Assembly: GCA_035934555.1 (NCBI GenBank)
Contig: DASYXT010000141.1
Coordinates: 124,001 to 188,000 of the forward strand
DNA from: DASYXT01 sp035934555
Lineage (GTDB): Bacteria; Verrucomicrobiota; Verrucomicrobiia; Limisphaerales; UBA8199
DNA: 64,000 nt
Direction of reading: 5' to 3'
Part shown: piece after piece, positions 54,715-63,508 of the stretch
How the letters are laid out: each line of letters opens with the position of its first letter
Numbering within the stretch: the first letter of the stretch is position 1
Made by a program: the position numbers and the translations under genes
Notes under the pieces: model-generated
What the model was told of the DNA's origin: nothing
Database searches by the model: none
What the model saw: the letters and a program-made list of their open reading frames with translations, nothing else

Positions 54715-56514
54715 TCAGTCCGTTCGAACGCCCGCCAACTCCCCGGCCGTTTTCTCCGGCTCGGCCCATTTGCCGTGTTCCTTGATTAAATCCACCAAAC
54801 GGTCCACCGCTTCCGCTTCAGGAATATTGAACTTAATCGGCGTCTTGCCGACATACAGGTTGATCTTGCCGGGAGCCCCGCCGACGTACCCAAAATCCGC
54901 GTCCGCCATTTCGCCGGGGCCATTAACGATGCAGCCCATGATGGCAACCTTCACGCCTTTCAAGTGCTCGGTGCGCGCCTTGATCCGCGCCGTGACGGTT
55001 TGCAGGTTAAACAACGTGCGACCGCACGAGGGGCAGGCGACATAGTCGGTCTTAAACGAGCGACAGCCGGCCGCCTGAAGAATGTTGTATGCCAACCGCA
55101 GTGATTGGCCGGCACCGGTTTCGCCTCGGATTAAAATCGCGTCGCCAATTCCGTCGGCCAGCAATGCCCCGATCACCACCGAAGCGCGCAGCAAAGCGAG
55201 CTTCGGCTCAAGCGGCGCGGGCTCAAATACCAGGCAATCTTTGAGCAGGATCGGGTTGCGTCGGCCGAGGCGCTGGAGCCGCGCGGCCAAGAGCCGAAAC
55301 GCGGTGATGGCCGGCAGCGGCAGGCCGTCCTTCACCGTGATAAGCTGCGTGTCGCAGTTGACGTCGAAATCGCGAGACGGATCCACCTCCAGCACGTTGA
55401 GCTGCTCGTAAATCGCCTCGGGTTTGACATCCGCTTTGGGGCTGAGCCTGGGCGCGACCTTGTCCCAGGCGGCTTGCGTCACCACCACACGCACGGTTTG
55501 TTCGCCGCCGCAGGAGACGTTGTCAGCCAATTCGATTTCGGGAGTTGGCCGGCGTGTGAAAGTAAACGGGTCGTAAGAAACTGGCAGGTTCCAGGTATCC
55601 TTTTGGCGGTTCGCCAGCATGGGAATCTGAGCCAGCAGGTCGCGGCAAACCTCGATTTCCCGGGGTGAATCTTCCGTCAGCGAAACACGGATGGTGTCCC
55701 CCAGGCCGTCGCACAAAAGCGAGCCAATCCCAATGGCGCTCTTGATGCGGCCGTCCTCCCCTTCCCCAGCCTCGGTAACACCAAGGTGGATGGGGTAATT
55801 CCAGTCGGGTCCTTCCTGTTCGAGCCGCGCGACCAGCAACCGGTAACACTCGATCATCACCTTGGGGTTGCTCGCCTTCATCGAGAATTTGAAATTGTGA
55901 AAATCGTGCTTGCGCGCGATGCGGGCGAATTCTAACGCGCTCTCGACCATGCCCAGCGGCGAGTCGCCGAAGCGGTTCATGATCCGATCGCTGAGCGACC
56001 CGTGGTTGGTGCCGATGCGCATCGCCCGCCCCAGCTCTTTGCAGCGCAGCACCAGCGGCGTGAATTTCTCCTCGAGCCGCGCCAACTCCGCCGTGTACTG
56101 GGCGTCGGTGTATTCCTTGACCGCGAACTTCTTGGAATCGGCGTAATTGCCGGGATTGACGCGAACGACCTCGACCCATTTGGCGGCTTCCATGGCCGCA
56201 TCCGGTTTGAAATGGATATCGGCGACAATCGGGACGTTGCAGCCGCGCAAGCGCAACTCCGCTACAATATGCTGCAGGTTCGCGGCGTCTTTGACCGTCG
56301 GCGCGGTAATGCGGACGATTTGACAGCCGACCTCGACCAATTCGAGGGTCTGGCGCACGCACTCCGCAGTATCCATCGTGTCACACGTCAGCATCGACTG
56401 CACGACGATAGGATGATCTCCGCCAATGACTACACCGCCGCGTTTGGGGTCGCCGACCACTACCTCGCGCGTGCGGCGCCGGCTATACACCAACGGTGAG
56501 TCACAATAACGCAT
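54715..56514 (-). CDS. ispG: 4-hydroxy-3-methylbut-2-en-1-yl diphosphate synthase IspG, long form
   Basis: IspG catalyses the sixth step of the MEP pathway, making HMBPP from MEcPP with a [4Fe-4S] cluster. The 599-residue form is much longer than the 370-residue E. coli protein because of an extra domain between the TIM barrel and the cluster domain, as in plant and chlamydial enzymes. The barrel has VVIGGDHPIVVQSMLTCDT and VRVNPGNYADSKKF. The cluster ligands are Cys494 and Cys497 (ACPSCGRT), Cys528 (MGCIVNGPGE) and Glu535. One base separates its ATG from the rseP stop (TGA-T-ATG), so the two are coupled. This start fits the family; an upstream extension in frame exists but overlaps rseP. Confidence 0.95.
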   Translation of the reverse strand: MRYCDSPLVYSRRRTREVVVGDPKRGGVVIGGDHPIVVQSMLTCDTMDTAECVRQTLELVEVGCQIVRITAPTVKDAANLQHIVAELRLRGCNVPIVADIHFKPDAAMEAAKWVEVVRVNPGNYADSKKFAVKEYTDAQYTAELARLEEKFTPLVLRCKELGRAMRIGTNHGSLSDRIMNRFGDSPLGMVESALEFARIARKHDFHNFKFSMKASNPKVMIECYRLLVARLEQEGPDWNYPIHLGVTEAGEGEDGRIKSAIGIGSLLCDGLGDTIRVSLTEDSPREIEVCRDLLAQIPMLANRQKDTWNLPVSYDPFTFTRRPTPEIELADNVSCGGEQTVRVVVTQAAWDKVAPRLSPKADVKPEAIYEQLNVLEVDPSRDFDVNCDTQLITVKDGLPLPAITAFRLLAARLQRLGRRNPILLKDCLVFEPAPLEPKLALLRASVVIGALLADGIGDAILIRGETGAGQSLRLAYNILQAAGCRSFKTDYVACPSCGRTLFNLQTVTARIKARTEHLKGVKVAIMGCIVNGPGEMADADFGYVGGAPGKINLYVGKTPIKFNIPEAEAVDRLVDLIKEHGKWAEPEKTAGELAGVRTD

Positions 56515-56515
56515 A

Positions 56516-57934
56516 TCAATTCTTGGGCGCGAAGACGATCGGCTCATCCCGGTTATGCCGCGCGCTGCGGACCAAATCGCCCGTGTCATAGAACGCGATA
56601 AACAGCATGAAACCGATGAGCAGCACCGCGCAGGCCGTTTGCAAGTACTGCAAGACCGTGACGCTGACAGGCCGGCGGCGCACGGCTTCAAACAACGCCA
56701 GGGCAATATGCCCGCCGTCCAGCACCGGGAACGGCAACAGGTTCAGCAGCGCGAGGTTCACGTTAATCACCACACTCCACCAGAGCACCTGGCGCCAGCC
56801 ATCCGGACTTTGGAACAAGGTCCAATACAACCGCCCAATCATAACCGGGCCGCCAAGCTGCTGCACACCGATGTCGCTCTTGGGCGAGAACACCACCCCC
56901 AGCGTCGCGACGATTTGCCCCACCCCCTCGCGCACCTGCGCAAACGGACTGGGATGGGCCAACGTGATGTTGGTATCGCCCTGCCAATAAATCCCGAACA
57001 TCGGTGGGCTGTTGGCCGGTTTGAGCGGCCTCTCGGGTTCGATCCGACGCACAAATTGCTCGCGCTCGCGCGCCACAGTGAAACTGGTCGGCTGGATCGG
57101 ACCATTGGTCATTAGGGATTCCTCGTAAGCCACCGCTTCCGGGCTGTAGATTCGGGTACCATTGACAGCGACAATTTGGTCGCCGGGTTCCAGTCCGGCT
57201 CGGGCGGCCGGGCTGTTGGTGGCCACTGCCGCAATGATTGACTTGCTGGCGGGCCCGACCTGAATTTTCGGCAGCGCTTTCCGCTCGTACCAATGCGTCT
57301 TCTGTGACCGATCCGGTTCCGCCTGGGTGACGAAATTAGTCCCGTTCCGGCGATAGTCGATGGTTACGTACTTTCCTTCACTGCTAATAATGCGCCAGGT
57401 GATGCTGTCCTGGGACGGCGAGATGAAATGATGAACCGGATGTCCGTCAATGGCGAAGATTTCATCACCCGGTCGCAGCCCCGCCTTCCAAGCTGGTCCG
57501 CCAGGGACCACCCAACCGATTTCGGTGGAGCGGTTGTCTTCATTGACCGGGTGGCCCAGGATGGTGACCAACACGCCAAAACCCAATGCCAGCAGGAAGC
57601 TGAACAGCGGTCCCGCCACGGCCACAATGATCTTATCCAGTGGTGAAATGGGCGGCAGCGGTTTACCTGAACTTTCGCCTTTGCCTTCGATGGCTTCCAT
57701 ACTCGCCATTTGCGGCAGCGACACGTAGCCGCCGGCGGGAATTGTGCCGAGGGCATATTCGACGCCATTGATGCGCTTTTTCCAGATCGGCTTGCCAAAC
57801 CAGATGGCAAAGCGGTCAACCTTGAGTCCGCGCCAGCGCGCGGCCAGGAAGTGTCCCAACTCATGCACAAAAATGAGCAGGTTGAAAATCAATACAACTT
57901 CCAATGCGGTCAGAATAAACTTCAGCGATGACAT
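56516..57934 (-). CDS. rseP: Site-2 intramembrane zinc metalloprotease RseP
   Basis: The 472-residue inner-membrane protease cleaves membrane-embedded substrates such as anti-sigma factors and remnant signal peptides. The zinc site is HELGH (His24, Glu25, His28) in the first helix, with NLLPFPVLDGGHIAL in the last third. Two PDZ domains lie in between, for instance GWVVPGGPAWKAGLRPGDEI and NSPAARAGLEPGDQIVAVNG. The C-terminus ends in a hydrophobic segment. ATG at 57934 fits the family; TTG 57946 is also open. It is the fourth gene of the uppS-cdsA-dxr-rseP-ispG group and is separated from dxr by a 224-base gap carrying an inverted repeat. Confidence 0.93.
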   Translation of the reverse strand: MSSLKFILTALEVVLIFNLLIFVHELGHFLAARWRGLKVDRFAIWFGKPIWKKRINGVEYALGTIPAGGYVSLPQMASMEAIEGKGESSGKPLPPISPLDKIIVAVAGPLFSFLLALGFGVLVTILGHPVNEDNRSTEIGWVVPGGPAWKAGLRPGDEIFAIDGHPVHHFISPSQDSITWRIISSEGKYVTIDYRRNGTNFVTQAEPDRSQKTHWYERKALPKIQVGPASKSIIAAVATNSPAARAGLEPGDQIVAVNGTRIYSPEAVAYEESLMTNGPIQPTSFTVAREREQFVRRIEPERPLKPANSPPMFGIYWQGDTNITLAHPSPFAQVREGVGQIVATLGVVFSPKSDIGVQQLGGPVMIGRLYWTLFQSPDGWRQVLWWSVVINVNLALLNLLPFPVLDGGHIALALFEAVRRRPVSVTVLQYLQTACAVLLIGFMLFIAFYDTGDLVRSARHNRDEPIVFAPKN

Positions 57935-58035
57935 AGTAATTGCCAACTACCCCAAAACGGGACGCGAGGGAATATAGCAGCGATTATGCCAGTGGCAATG
58001 CGGTCGTGGCCCCCAATCCGGCTTGCCCTCGCTAA

Positions 58036-58120
58036 AACGCAAAGGCGCAGAGACGCAGAGACGCAAAGGGATTGAATTCTCAGAAATCTCTGCGTCTTTG
58101 CCTCTCTGCGCCTTTGCGTT
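58036..58120. repeat. Inverted repeat of ACGCAAAGGCGCAGAGA type
   Basis: aacgcaaaggcgcagagacg and 14 more bases (58036-58069) are inverted at 58087-58120 with 4 mismatches in 34. The 17-base loop is attgaattctcagaaat in part. It lies between rseP and dxr, which are on the same strand, so the transcript could form a strong hairpin in the operon and reduce or stop read-through. The word is a common intergenic repeat in environmental genomes as far as I remember. Confidence 0.8.
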
Positions 58121-58158
58121 ACATCCGAAAAATTCACCACAAATGCCGCCTTCGCGTG

Positions 58159-59298
58159 TCAAGACTCCGCGGCCACTCGCCTGGCCCACGCATCCGCGGC
58201 CAATATCTGCTCCAAACTCGGATGGTTGACCACTTCGTGCCGCTCCATAGTACGTCGGACGAGCTCAGGAATTTGCGTAAAAGTGAGCCGACGATTGATA
58301 AACGCCTCGACTGCCACTTCGTTGGCGGCATTGAGCACCGCCGGCAACGTGCCACCGACCTCACCCGCCCGACGCGCCAAATCCAGCGCAGGAAACCTAT
58401 CCGGGTCGGGCTCTTCAAAGGTCAAAGACCCGAGCTGCGCCAGGCTGGTGTGGACGCGTTGGCTCGGTGCGCGCTGTGGATACGTTAATGCATACTGAAT
58501 GGGCAGGCACATGTCGGGCGTCGAGAGCTGCGCCAGCATCGAGCCATCAACAAACTCGACCAGCGAGTGCACCACGCTCTGCGGATGCACAACCACCGAT
58601 ACCCGGCCGATCTCGACATCGAAGAGCCAGCGCGCCTCGATCATCTCGAGTCCCTTATTGAACAGCGTCGCCGAATCAATCGTGATCTTCCGGCCCATAA
58701 CCCAGGAGGGGTGTTTCAGCGCGCGCTCGACCGTAATCTGCGCAAACTCTGCTTTGGGCGTGGTGCGAAACGGTCCGCCCGACGCAGTCAACCACAGCCG
58801 GCGCACCGAGTTGGAGGGCTTGCCGTCCAGGCACTGGAAGATCGCCGAATGTTCGCTGTCCACCGCCAGCACCCGCACACCGCATTTGCGAGCTTCGGCC
58901 ATGACGATCTCGCCCGCCATGACGAGGATTTCTTTCGAAGCAACCGCAATATCTTTCCCTGCCCGAATCGCCGCCAGCGCGGGCTGCAGTCCGGCGGTGC
59001 CTACGATGGCGATCAGCACGATATCCGCTTCGGCCATCGTCGCCAGTTTCACGAGCCCTTCGGCGCCGCAATAAACCTGGGCGGCGCCGCCGAGCGCCTC
59101 GCGCAGCGCGTTAGCCTTAGCCGGCTCGGTTATTGAAACCGCCGCCGGCCGATGCCGCCGGGTTTGTTCGAGCAGCAACGGCAAATTGTTACCGGCCGCC
59201 AGCCCGACCAGCCGAATCTGGTCCGGCAAATCATCGGCCACCTTCAGCGTACTGGTGCCGATCGAACCGGTGCTGCCCAAAACAACGACGCTCTTCAT
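58159..59298 (-). CDS. dxr: 1-deoxy-D-xylulose 5-phosphate reductoisomerase Dxr (IspC)
   Basis: The 379-residue enzyme turns DXP into MEP with NADPH, the first committed step of the MEP pathway. The NADPH motif is GSTGSIG (residues 8-14). The metal- and substrate-binding segments are ASKEILVMAG, VDSEHSAIFQCL, TASGGPF, HPSWVMGRKITIDSATLFNKGLE and HPQSVVHSLVEFVDGS. The C-terminal part AVLNAANEVAVEAF is also typical. Its ATG follows the cdsA stop codon directly (TGAATG), indicating strong coupling. The intact length and motifs leave little doubt. Confidence 0.97.
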   Translation of the reverse strand: MKSVVVLGSTGSIGTSTLKVADDLPDQIRLVGLAAGNNLPLLLEQTRRHRPAAVSITEPAKANALREALGGAAQVYCGAEGLVKLATMAEADIVLIAIVGTAGLQPALAAIRAGKDIAVASKEILVMAGEIVMAEARKCGVRVLAVDSEHSAIFQCLDGKPSNSVRRLWLTASGGPFRTTPKAEFAQITVERALKHPSWVMGRKITIDSATLFNKGLEMIEARWLFDVEIGRVSVVVHPQSVVHSLVEFVDGSMLAQLSTPDMCLPIQYALTYPQRAPSQRVHTSLAQLGSLTFEEPDPDRFPALDLARRAGEVGGTLPAVLNAANEVAVEAFINRRLTFTQIPELVRRTMERHEVVNHPSLEQILAADAWARRVAAES

Positions 59299-60234
59299 TC
59301 AAGGCCTCGTCAGCACATGCCGTAAGTAAAGATACATAATCGGCGCATTAAACAGCAGGCTGTCCAGCAAGTCCAGAATACCTCCAATCCCTGGGAAGAA
59401 CTTCCCGGAATCCTTCACCCCGGCTTCGCGCTTAAAAATCGATTCGATCAGATCGCCCACAACGGCCCCGACGCTCAGCACCAGGCCAAGAACGGTTGCG
59501 TGCAGATCATTCATCCCGCGCATCCGGGCGCCAAGAAAATGGGCAAACACCCAACTGGCGAGCACCGACGCCGCAATCGCCCCGCCAAAGCCTTCCCACG
59601 TTTTCCCGGGACTAATGCGCGGAATCATTTTGTGCCGCCCAATCAGCGAGCCCACCGCGTAGGCCCCCGAGTCGCTGATTTTCGTGATCAGCACAAAATA
59701 CAAAAGGTAAAAGTGCCCTTCGACGCCGGGGAAAAAATTGATTTTCTGGATAAAATTCAACAGCCAGGGCACATACATCAGCCCGAAAAGAGTGGTCGAG
59801 ATGGCCAGCAGCCCTGCAGTGTTGCTGCGCGAGAAGAACTGCCGCAGGCACAAACCCAGCACGAAGAGGATGAGGAAACCGGTTTCGAAATCGTTGACGC
59901 GCGCCGGCGCACCCGACGTGCCAATCCATCCGGTCACATTAAAAAATGTGCCCAGCATCAACAGCAACCCGCCAAATAGCCCCCACCATTTAAAGCATAC
60001 CATCCCGCCCTTCTCGACCAACCCGTAAAACTCCGCCAGGCCGGTCACCGACAGAAAAACCATGATGACCAGGAATACATAGTCTGAAATCAGGCGATTG
60101 GCGCAGAACAACGCCACCAGCACAATCGCCCACAACACCACAAAGCTCACCAAACGCCGCAGAAACGTCTTGAACTTGGAAGACGGCGAGACAGCCGACG
60201 GAGCCGACGCGGTGGATGCTTCAGGACTAGCCAT
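59299..60234 (-). CDS. cdsA: Phosphatidate cytidylyltransferase CdsA
   Basis: The 311-residue membrane enzyme makes CDP-diacylglycerol from phosphatidate and CTP. It has about seven or eight hydrophobic helices. The characteristic C-terminal part is ISDSGAYAVGSLIGRHKM, SPGKTWEGFGGAI and SIFKREAGVKDSGKFFPGIGGILDLLDSL, which correspond to the CDS signature. The N-terminus is Ser/Ala-rich and cytoplasmic. It starts 7 bases after the uppS stop and touches dxr, so it lies in the middle of the uppS-cdsA-dxr operon. Confidence 0.95.
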   Translation of the reverse strand: MASPEASTASAPSAVSPSSKFKTFLRRLVSFVVLWAIVLVALFCANRLISDYVFLVIMVFLSVTGLAEFYGLVEKGGMVCFKWWGLFGGLLLMLGTFFNVTGWIGTSGAPARVNDFETGFLILFVLGLCLRQFFSRSNTAGLLAISTTLFGLMYVPWLLNFIQKINFFPGVEGHFYLLYFVLITKISDSGAYAVGSLIGRHKMIPRISPGKTWEGFGGAIAASVLASWVFAHFLGARMRGMNDLHATVLGLVLSVGAVVGDLIESIFKREAGVKDSGKFFPGIGGILDLLDSLLFNAPIMYLYLRHVLTRP

Positions 60235-60241
60235 GCTCGCT

Positions 60242-60979
60242 CTAGAGCCCCCCGAAGCGCCGGTGTCTGCGGTTGTAGTCCTCGAGGGCCGCGTAGAACT
60301 GCGCCTTGCGGAAATCCGGCCACAGCGTTGGCGTCACGACCAATTCCGTGTACGAGATTTGCCAAAGCAGGAAATTACTGACGCGCATTTCGCCGCTGGT
60401 GCGAATCAACACGTCCGGGTCGGGAACATTGCGCGTATAGAGGTGCTGCGCGACAACTTGCTCGGTGATGTCCGGCGGGTCCAACTCCCCCGCCTTGACC
60501 TTCTTGGCGATACTGCGCACCGCATCGACCAGTTCCGTGCGGCCGCCGTAGCTCAGCGCCATGATCAGCGTCAGGCCGTTATTCTTCGATAAAGTCGCAA
60601 TCGATTTGGTTAAGTGCTCCTGGACGGCTTCGGGCAAGCGGTATATCTGGCCAATGACTTCCAGGCGCACATTGTTTTTGTTCAACTCCGGTGTCTCACT
60701 TTTCAGATAGTGGATGAGATACTTCATGAGGGCATCCACCTCTTCCTTCGGCCGGTTCCAATTCTCGACCGAGAACGCGTAAAGCGTCAGATATTTGATC
60801 CCCAGTTCGCCCGCGGTCCGGATAATCGTGCGGGCCGATTCGGCCCCGGCGCGATGCCCCTCGATGCGCGGCAGGTGCCGCTGCCGCGCCCAGCGGCCGT
60901 TGCCGTCCATAATAATGGCGACATGGCGAGGCAAACCGGCCTTGGCTTCGGGGCTCAGATGGGCGGTTTGCGTACTCAC
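60242..60979 (-). CDS. uppS: Undecaprenyl (isoprenyl) diphosphate synthase UppS
   Basis: The 245-residue cis-prenyltransferase builds undecaprenyl diphosphate, the carrier lipid for cell-wall synthesis. The active-site motif is IIMDGNGRWA with Asp25. Other conserved segments are GHRAGAESAR, LTLYAFSVENWNRP, ALSYGGRTELVDA and DVLIRTSGEMRVSNFLLWQISYTE, the last split over the substrate site. The length is normal. It is the first gene of the minus-strand operon and is separated from phoU by 144 bases with a hairpin. No promoter could be pinned down in that gap. Confidence 0.96.
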   Translation of the reverse strand: MSTQTAHLSPEAKAGLPRHVAIIMDGNGRWARQRHLPRIEGHRAGAESARTIIRTAGELGIKYLTLYAFSVENWNRPKEEVDALMKYLIHYLKSETPELNKNNVRLEVIGQIYRLPEAVQEHLTKSIATLSKNNGLTLIMALSYGGRTELVDAVRSIAKKVKAGELDPPDITEQVVAQHLYTRNVPDPDVLIRTSGEMRVSNFLLWQISYTELVVTPTLWPDFRKAQFYAALEDYNRRHRRFGGL

Positions 60980-61073
60980 GTGCGGGAGAAGTTGAACCGC
61001 TAATGAGCGCTAATCAACGCTAATCTCCGGGAGGCAGCGCAGGCGTGAGTCACGGGGCGCTGGACGGCGCCGC

Positions 61074-61123
61074 GCGGTTCTCCCTCTCCCGAGGGGCTTC
61101 CCAAGGGGAGAGGGGAAAACCGC
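61074..61123 (-). terminator. GC-rich hairpin after phoU
   Basis: gcggttctccctctccc (61074-61090) is complementary with few mismatches to 61105-61123 (ggggagaggggaaaaccgc). The loop is gaggggcttcccaa in the middle. It immediately follows the phoU stop on the minus strand and could end or weaken transcription of the pst group before uppS. There is no obvious T-run. Similar words (gcggttctccctc) recur near 44490. Confidence 0.5.
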
Positions 61124-61783
61124 CTAGGCTGAGCCTGCCCCGGCGTGCCGGATGTCCTCGGCCTCACAAAGGTACACGACTTCTTCAGCAACATTCTTGG
61201 CATGGTCGGCGATTCGTTCGAGCGCCTTGGCAACGACCATCCAATGCAGGCACCGCGAGATGGTATCGGGGTGAGCGGTCATATACTCCACCAATTGCCG
61301 GTGAATATCTTTGTTCATCGCATCGACTTCTTTGTCCTGAGGAATCAACGCGCGCGCAGTCGCGGTATCATGGCTGACGAAAGAATCAATGGCTTGCTTG
61401 AGCATGCCGAGAGCCAAATCCGCCAGTTGCGGGATCGGCACGAACAACTTCAGCGGCGGCTCGGTCGTAAGGTCCCGGGCACGATTGGCGATCTTACAGG
61501 CCTCATCACCGACGCGTTCGAGGTTCTGGGACATTTTCATCGCGGCGGCGATCAGGCGCAGATCACTGGCCAGCGGCGCTTTGGAAAGCAGCGTAATGGC
61601 CTGGTCATCGACCTCGACCTCAAGCCGATCGATCACCGAGTCCTCAGCCCGAACGCGCTGGGCCAAATCATAATCGCGGTTAACCAGCGCCTCCAGAGCC
61701 CGGCGCGTGGCCGCCTCAGCATGGCTGGCCATCGTCAGCAAGAGGTTCTTCAATTCTGCCAGGTTGTTATCCAGGTGCAGCAT
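61124..61783 (-). CDS. phoU: Phosphate signalling regulator PhoU
   Basis: The 219-residue cytoplasmic protein is made of two three-helix bundles. Conserved metal-binding segments are ERVGDEACKIANRARD in the first repeat and ERIADHAKNVAEEVVYL in the second. PhoU restrains PhoR through the Pst transporter when phosphate is plentiful and limits uptake. The gene is last in the pstC-pstA-pstB-phoU series and starts 11 bases after pstB. A stem-loop follows the stop. Confidence 0.94.
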   Translation of the reverse strand: MLHLDNNLAELKNLLLTMASHAEAATRRALEALVNRDYDLAQRVRAEDSVIDRLEVEVDDQAITLLSKAPLASDLRLIAAAMKMSQNLERVGDEACKIANRARDLTTEPPLKLFVPIPQLADLALGMLKQAIDSFVSHDTATARALIPQDKEVDAMNKDIHRQLVEYMTAHPDTISRCLHWMVVAKALERIADHAKNVAEEVVYLCEAEDIRHAGAGSA

Positions 61784-61794
61784 AGGCGACAGGT

Positions 61795-62646
61795 TCAGCC
61801 GAATCGGCCGGTGACATAATCCTCGGTCTGCTTTTTAGAAGGGTGGGTGAAGAGCTTGGGAGTCAGGCCGAATTCGATCAGCTCGCCGAGATAGAAGAAG
61901 GCGGTTTGATCGGAGATCCGGGCGGCTTGCTGCATGTTATGCGTTACGATCACAATCGTGTATTGTTTCTTTAATTCAAGAATCAAGTCTTCGATTTTCG
62001 CGGTCGCCAGCGGGTCCAGCGCCGAAGCCGGCTCATCCATCAGCAGCACCTCCGGCTGGACTGCCAGCGCGCGGGCGATGCACAACCGTTGCTGCTGCCC
62101 GCCTGAAAGGCTGATCGCCGGAGCCGTCAGGCGATCTTTCACCTCATCCCACAACGCCGCCATAGCCAGCGCCTGCTCCATCCGCTCACACAACACTTTC
62201 CGGTTACGCACGCCATTCAGGCGCAGCCCCACCGTCACATTCTCCGCAATGGACATCGTCGGAAACGGATTTGATTTTTGGAAAACCATTCCGACGCGCC
62301 GCCGAACGACCACGGGCTCGACCTTCCGTCCATAAATGTCTTGCCCAAAGAGCAGAATGCGCCCTTGCATCCGCGCGCTGGGGACTAACTCGTGCATCCG
62401 ATTGAGTGAACGCAGGAAGGTGGATTTGCCGCAGCCGCTGGGCCCGATGATCGCGGTGACCGCATGGGCGGAAATATCGAGCGTGACCCGTTTCAGCACC
62501 TGGTTGGAGCCGAAAAACACATCCAAATCCTTGACACTGATTGCGGGAACGGCCGACCCGGGTTGGGCAGCCGGCGGCGGCGGCGGCGCGTTGGTGTCCG
62601 GCTTCACGGGCGGCGGCAACTCAGGAGCTTGGGGCAAGGCGTTCAT
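61795..62646 (-). CDS. pstB: Phosphate ABC transporter ATPase PstB with proline-rich N-terminal extension
   Basis: The 283-residue ATPase drives phosphate import. It has Walker A GPSGCGKST at residues 68-76, the typical PstB segment VGMVFQKSNPFPTMSIAENV, the signature LSGGQQQRLCIARAL and Walker B VLLMDEPASALDP. The first 33 residues are a proline-rich tail (ELPPPVKPDTNAPPPPPAAQ) not normal for PstB, which is usually about 250-260 residues. ATG 62646 lies 5 bases after the pstA stop; a TTG at 62655 overlaps pstA. It works with PstA and PstC. Confidence 0.95.
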   Translation of the reverse strand: MNALPQAPELPPPVKPDTNAPPPPPAAQPGSAVPAISVKDLDVFFGSNQVLKRVTLDISAHAVTAIIGPSGCGKSTFLRSLNRMHELVPSARMQGRILLFGQDIYGRKVEPVVVRRRVGMVFQKSNPFPTMSIAENVTVGLRLNGVRNRKVLCERMEQALAMAALWDEVKDRLTAPAISLSGGQQQRLCIARALAVQPEVLLMDEPASALDPLATAKIEDLILELKKQYTIVIVTHNMQQAARISDQTAFFYLGELIEFGLTPKLFTHPSKKQTEDYVTGRFG

Positions 62647-62651
62647 CTCAA

Positions 62652-63503
62652 TCAAGCGCGTGCGGCAAAGCGCTCACGCGTCAGCACACGCACACTCACG
62701 TTGACCACCGCCACCATTAATAGCAAGACCAGCGCGCCGGCCCAGGCCTGGCGGTGCCAATCGTCGTACGCCGAGATACCGTAGTTAAAAATCTGCAACG
62801 GCAGCGCCGCGATCGGGTCCCTCAATCGGTGCGTCCAAAAATCATTGCCAAAGGCGGTAAACAAAAGCGGCGCCGTCTCCCCCGAGACGCGGGCCAAAGC
62901 CAGCAGAATGCCGGTGACAATCCCGCGCAAGGCGGTGCGCACGACGATCTGCAAGGCGGTCCGCCACGGGGCAATGCCCAACGCCAACGCCGCTTCGCGA
63001 TAACCCGCCGGCACCAGCCGCAAAACTTCCTCAGTCGTGCGCATAATCATCGGCACCATCATCAGTCCCAACACCACACCGCCGGCCCAGGTCGAATACC
63101 CTTTCATCGGCACCACCATCAGGCCCCAAACCACCATCCCCCAAATAATCGAGGGCACCCCATTCAGAACATCCGCCATGAAGCGAATCCACCAATTAAG
63201 CCGTTCCGCGCCGTACTCGGACAAATAGACCCCGCCGAGCACGCCCACCGGCACGCCTACCAGCGCCGCCAAACCCAGCAACACAAATGTGCCCACAATC
63301 GCGTTGGCCATGCCCCCGCCCACCTCCCCCACCGGCTTGGGCAACTGCGTAAAAAATGCCCAATTCACCGAGCCGATGCCGGACTTAAGCACATGATAGA
63401 ACACCAACGCCAGCGGCAGAACCACCACCAGCGCGCAGGCGCAGGTCAGCACCTGCATGAAGGTATTCTTGAACTTGCGCCATTGATGGAAGTTCTCGTT
63501 CAT
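62652..63503 (-). CDS. pstA: Phosphate ABC transporter permease PstA
   Basis: The 283-residue integral membrane protein has about six helices. The binding-protein-dependent transport motif appears as YREAALALGIAPWRTALQIVVRTALRGI in positions near 165-195 (in part EAALALGIAPWRTALQ). GVPSIIWGMVVWG and ARVSGETAPLLFTAFGN are typical of PstA. It forms the phosphate channel with PstC. The gene starts 5 bases after the pstC stop. Its stop lies 5 bases before the pstB ATG. Confidence 0.95.
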   Translation of the reverse strand: MNENFHQWRKFKNTFMQVLTCACALVVVLPLALVFYHVLKSGIGSVNWAFFTQLPKPVGEVGGGMANAIVGTFVLLGLAALVGVPVGVLGGVYLSEYGAERLNWWIRFMADVLNGVPSIIWGMVVWGLMVVPMKGYSTWAGGVVLGLMMVPMIMRTTEEVLRLVPAGYREAALALGIAPWRTALQIVVRTALRGIVTGILLALARVSGETAPLLFTAFGNDFWTHRLRDPIAALPLQIFNYGISAYDDWHRQAWAGALVLLLMVAVVNVSVRVLTRERFAARA

Positions 63504-63508
63504 GCGCT

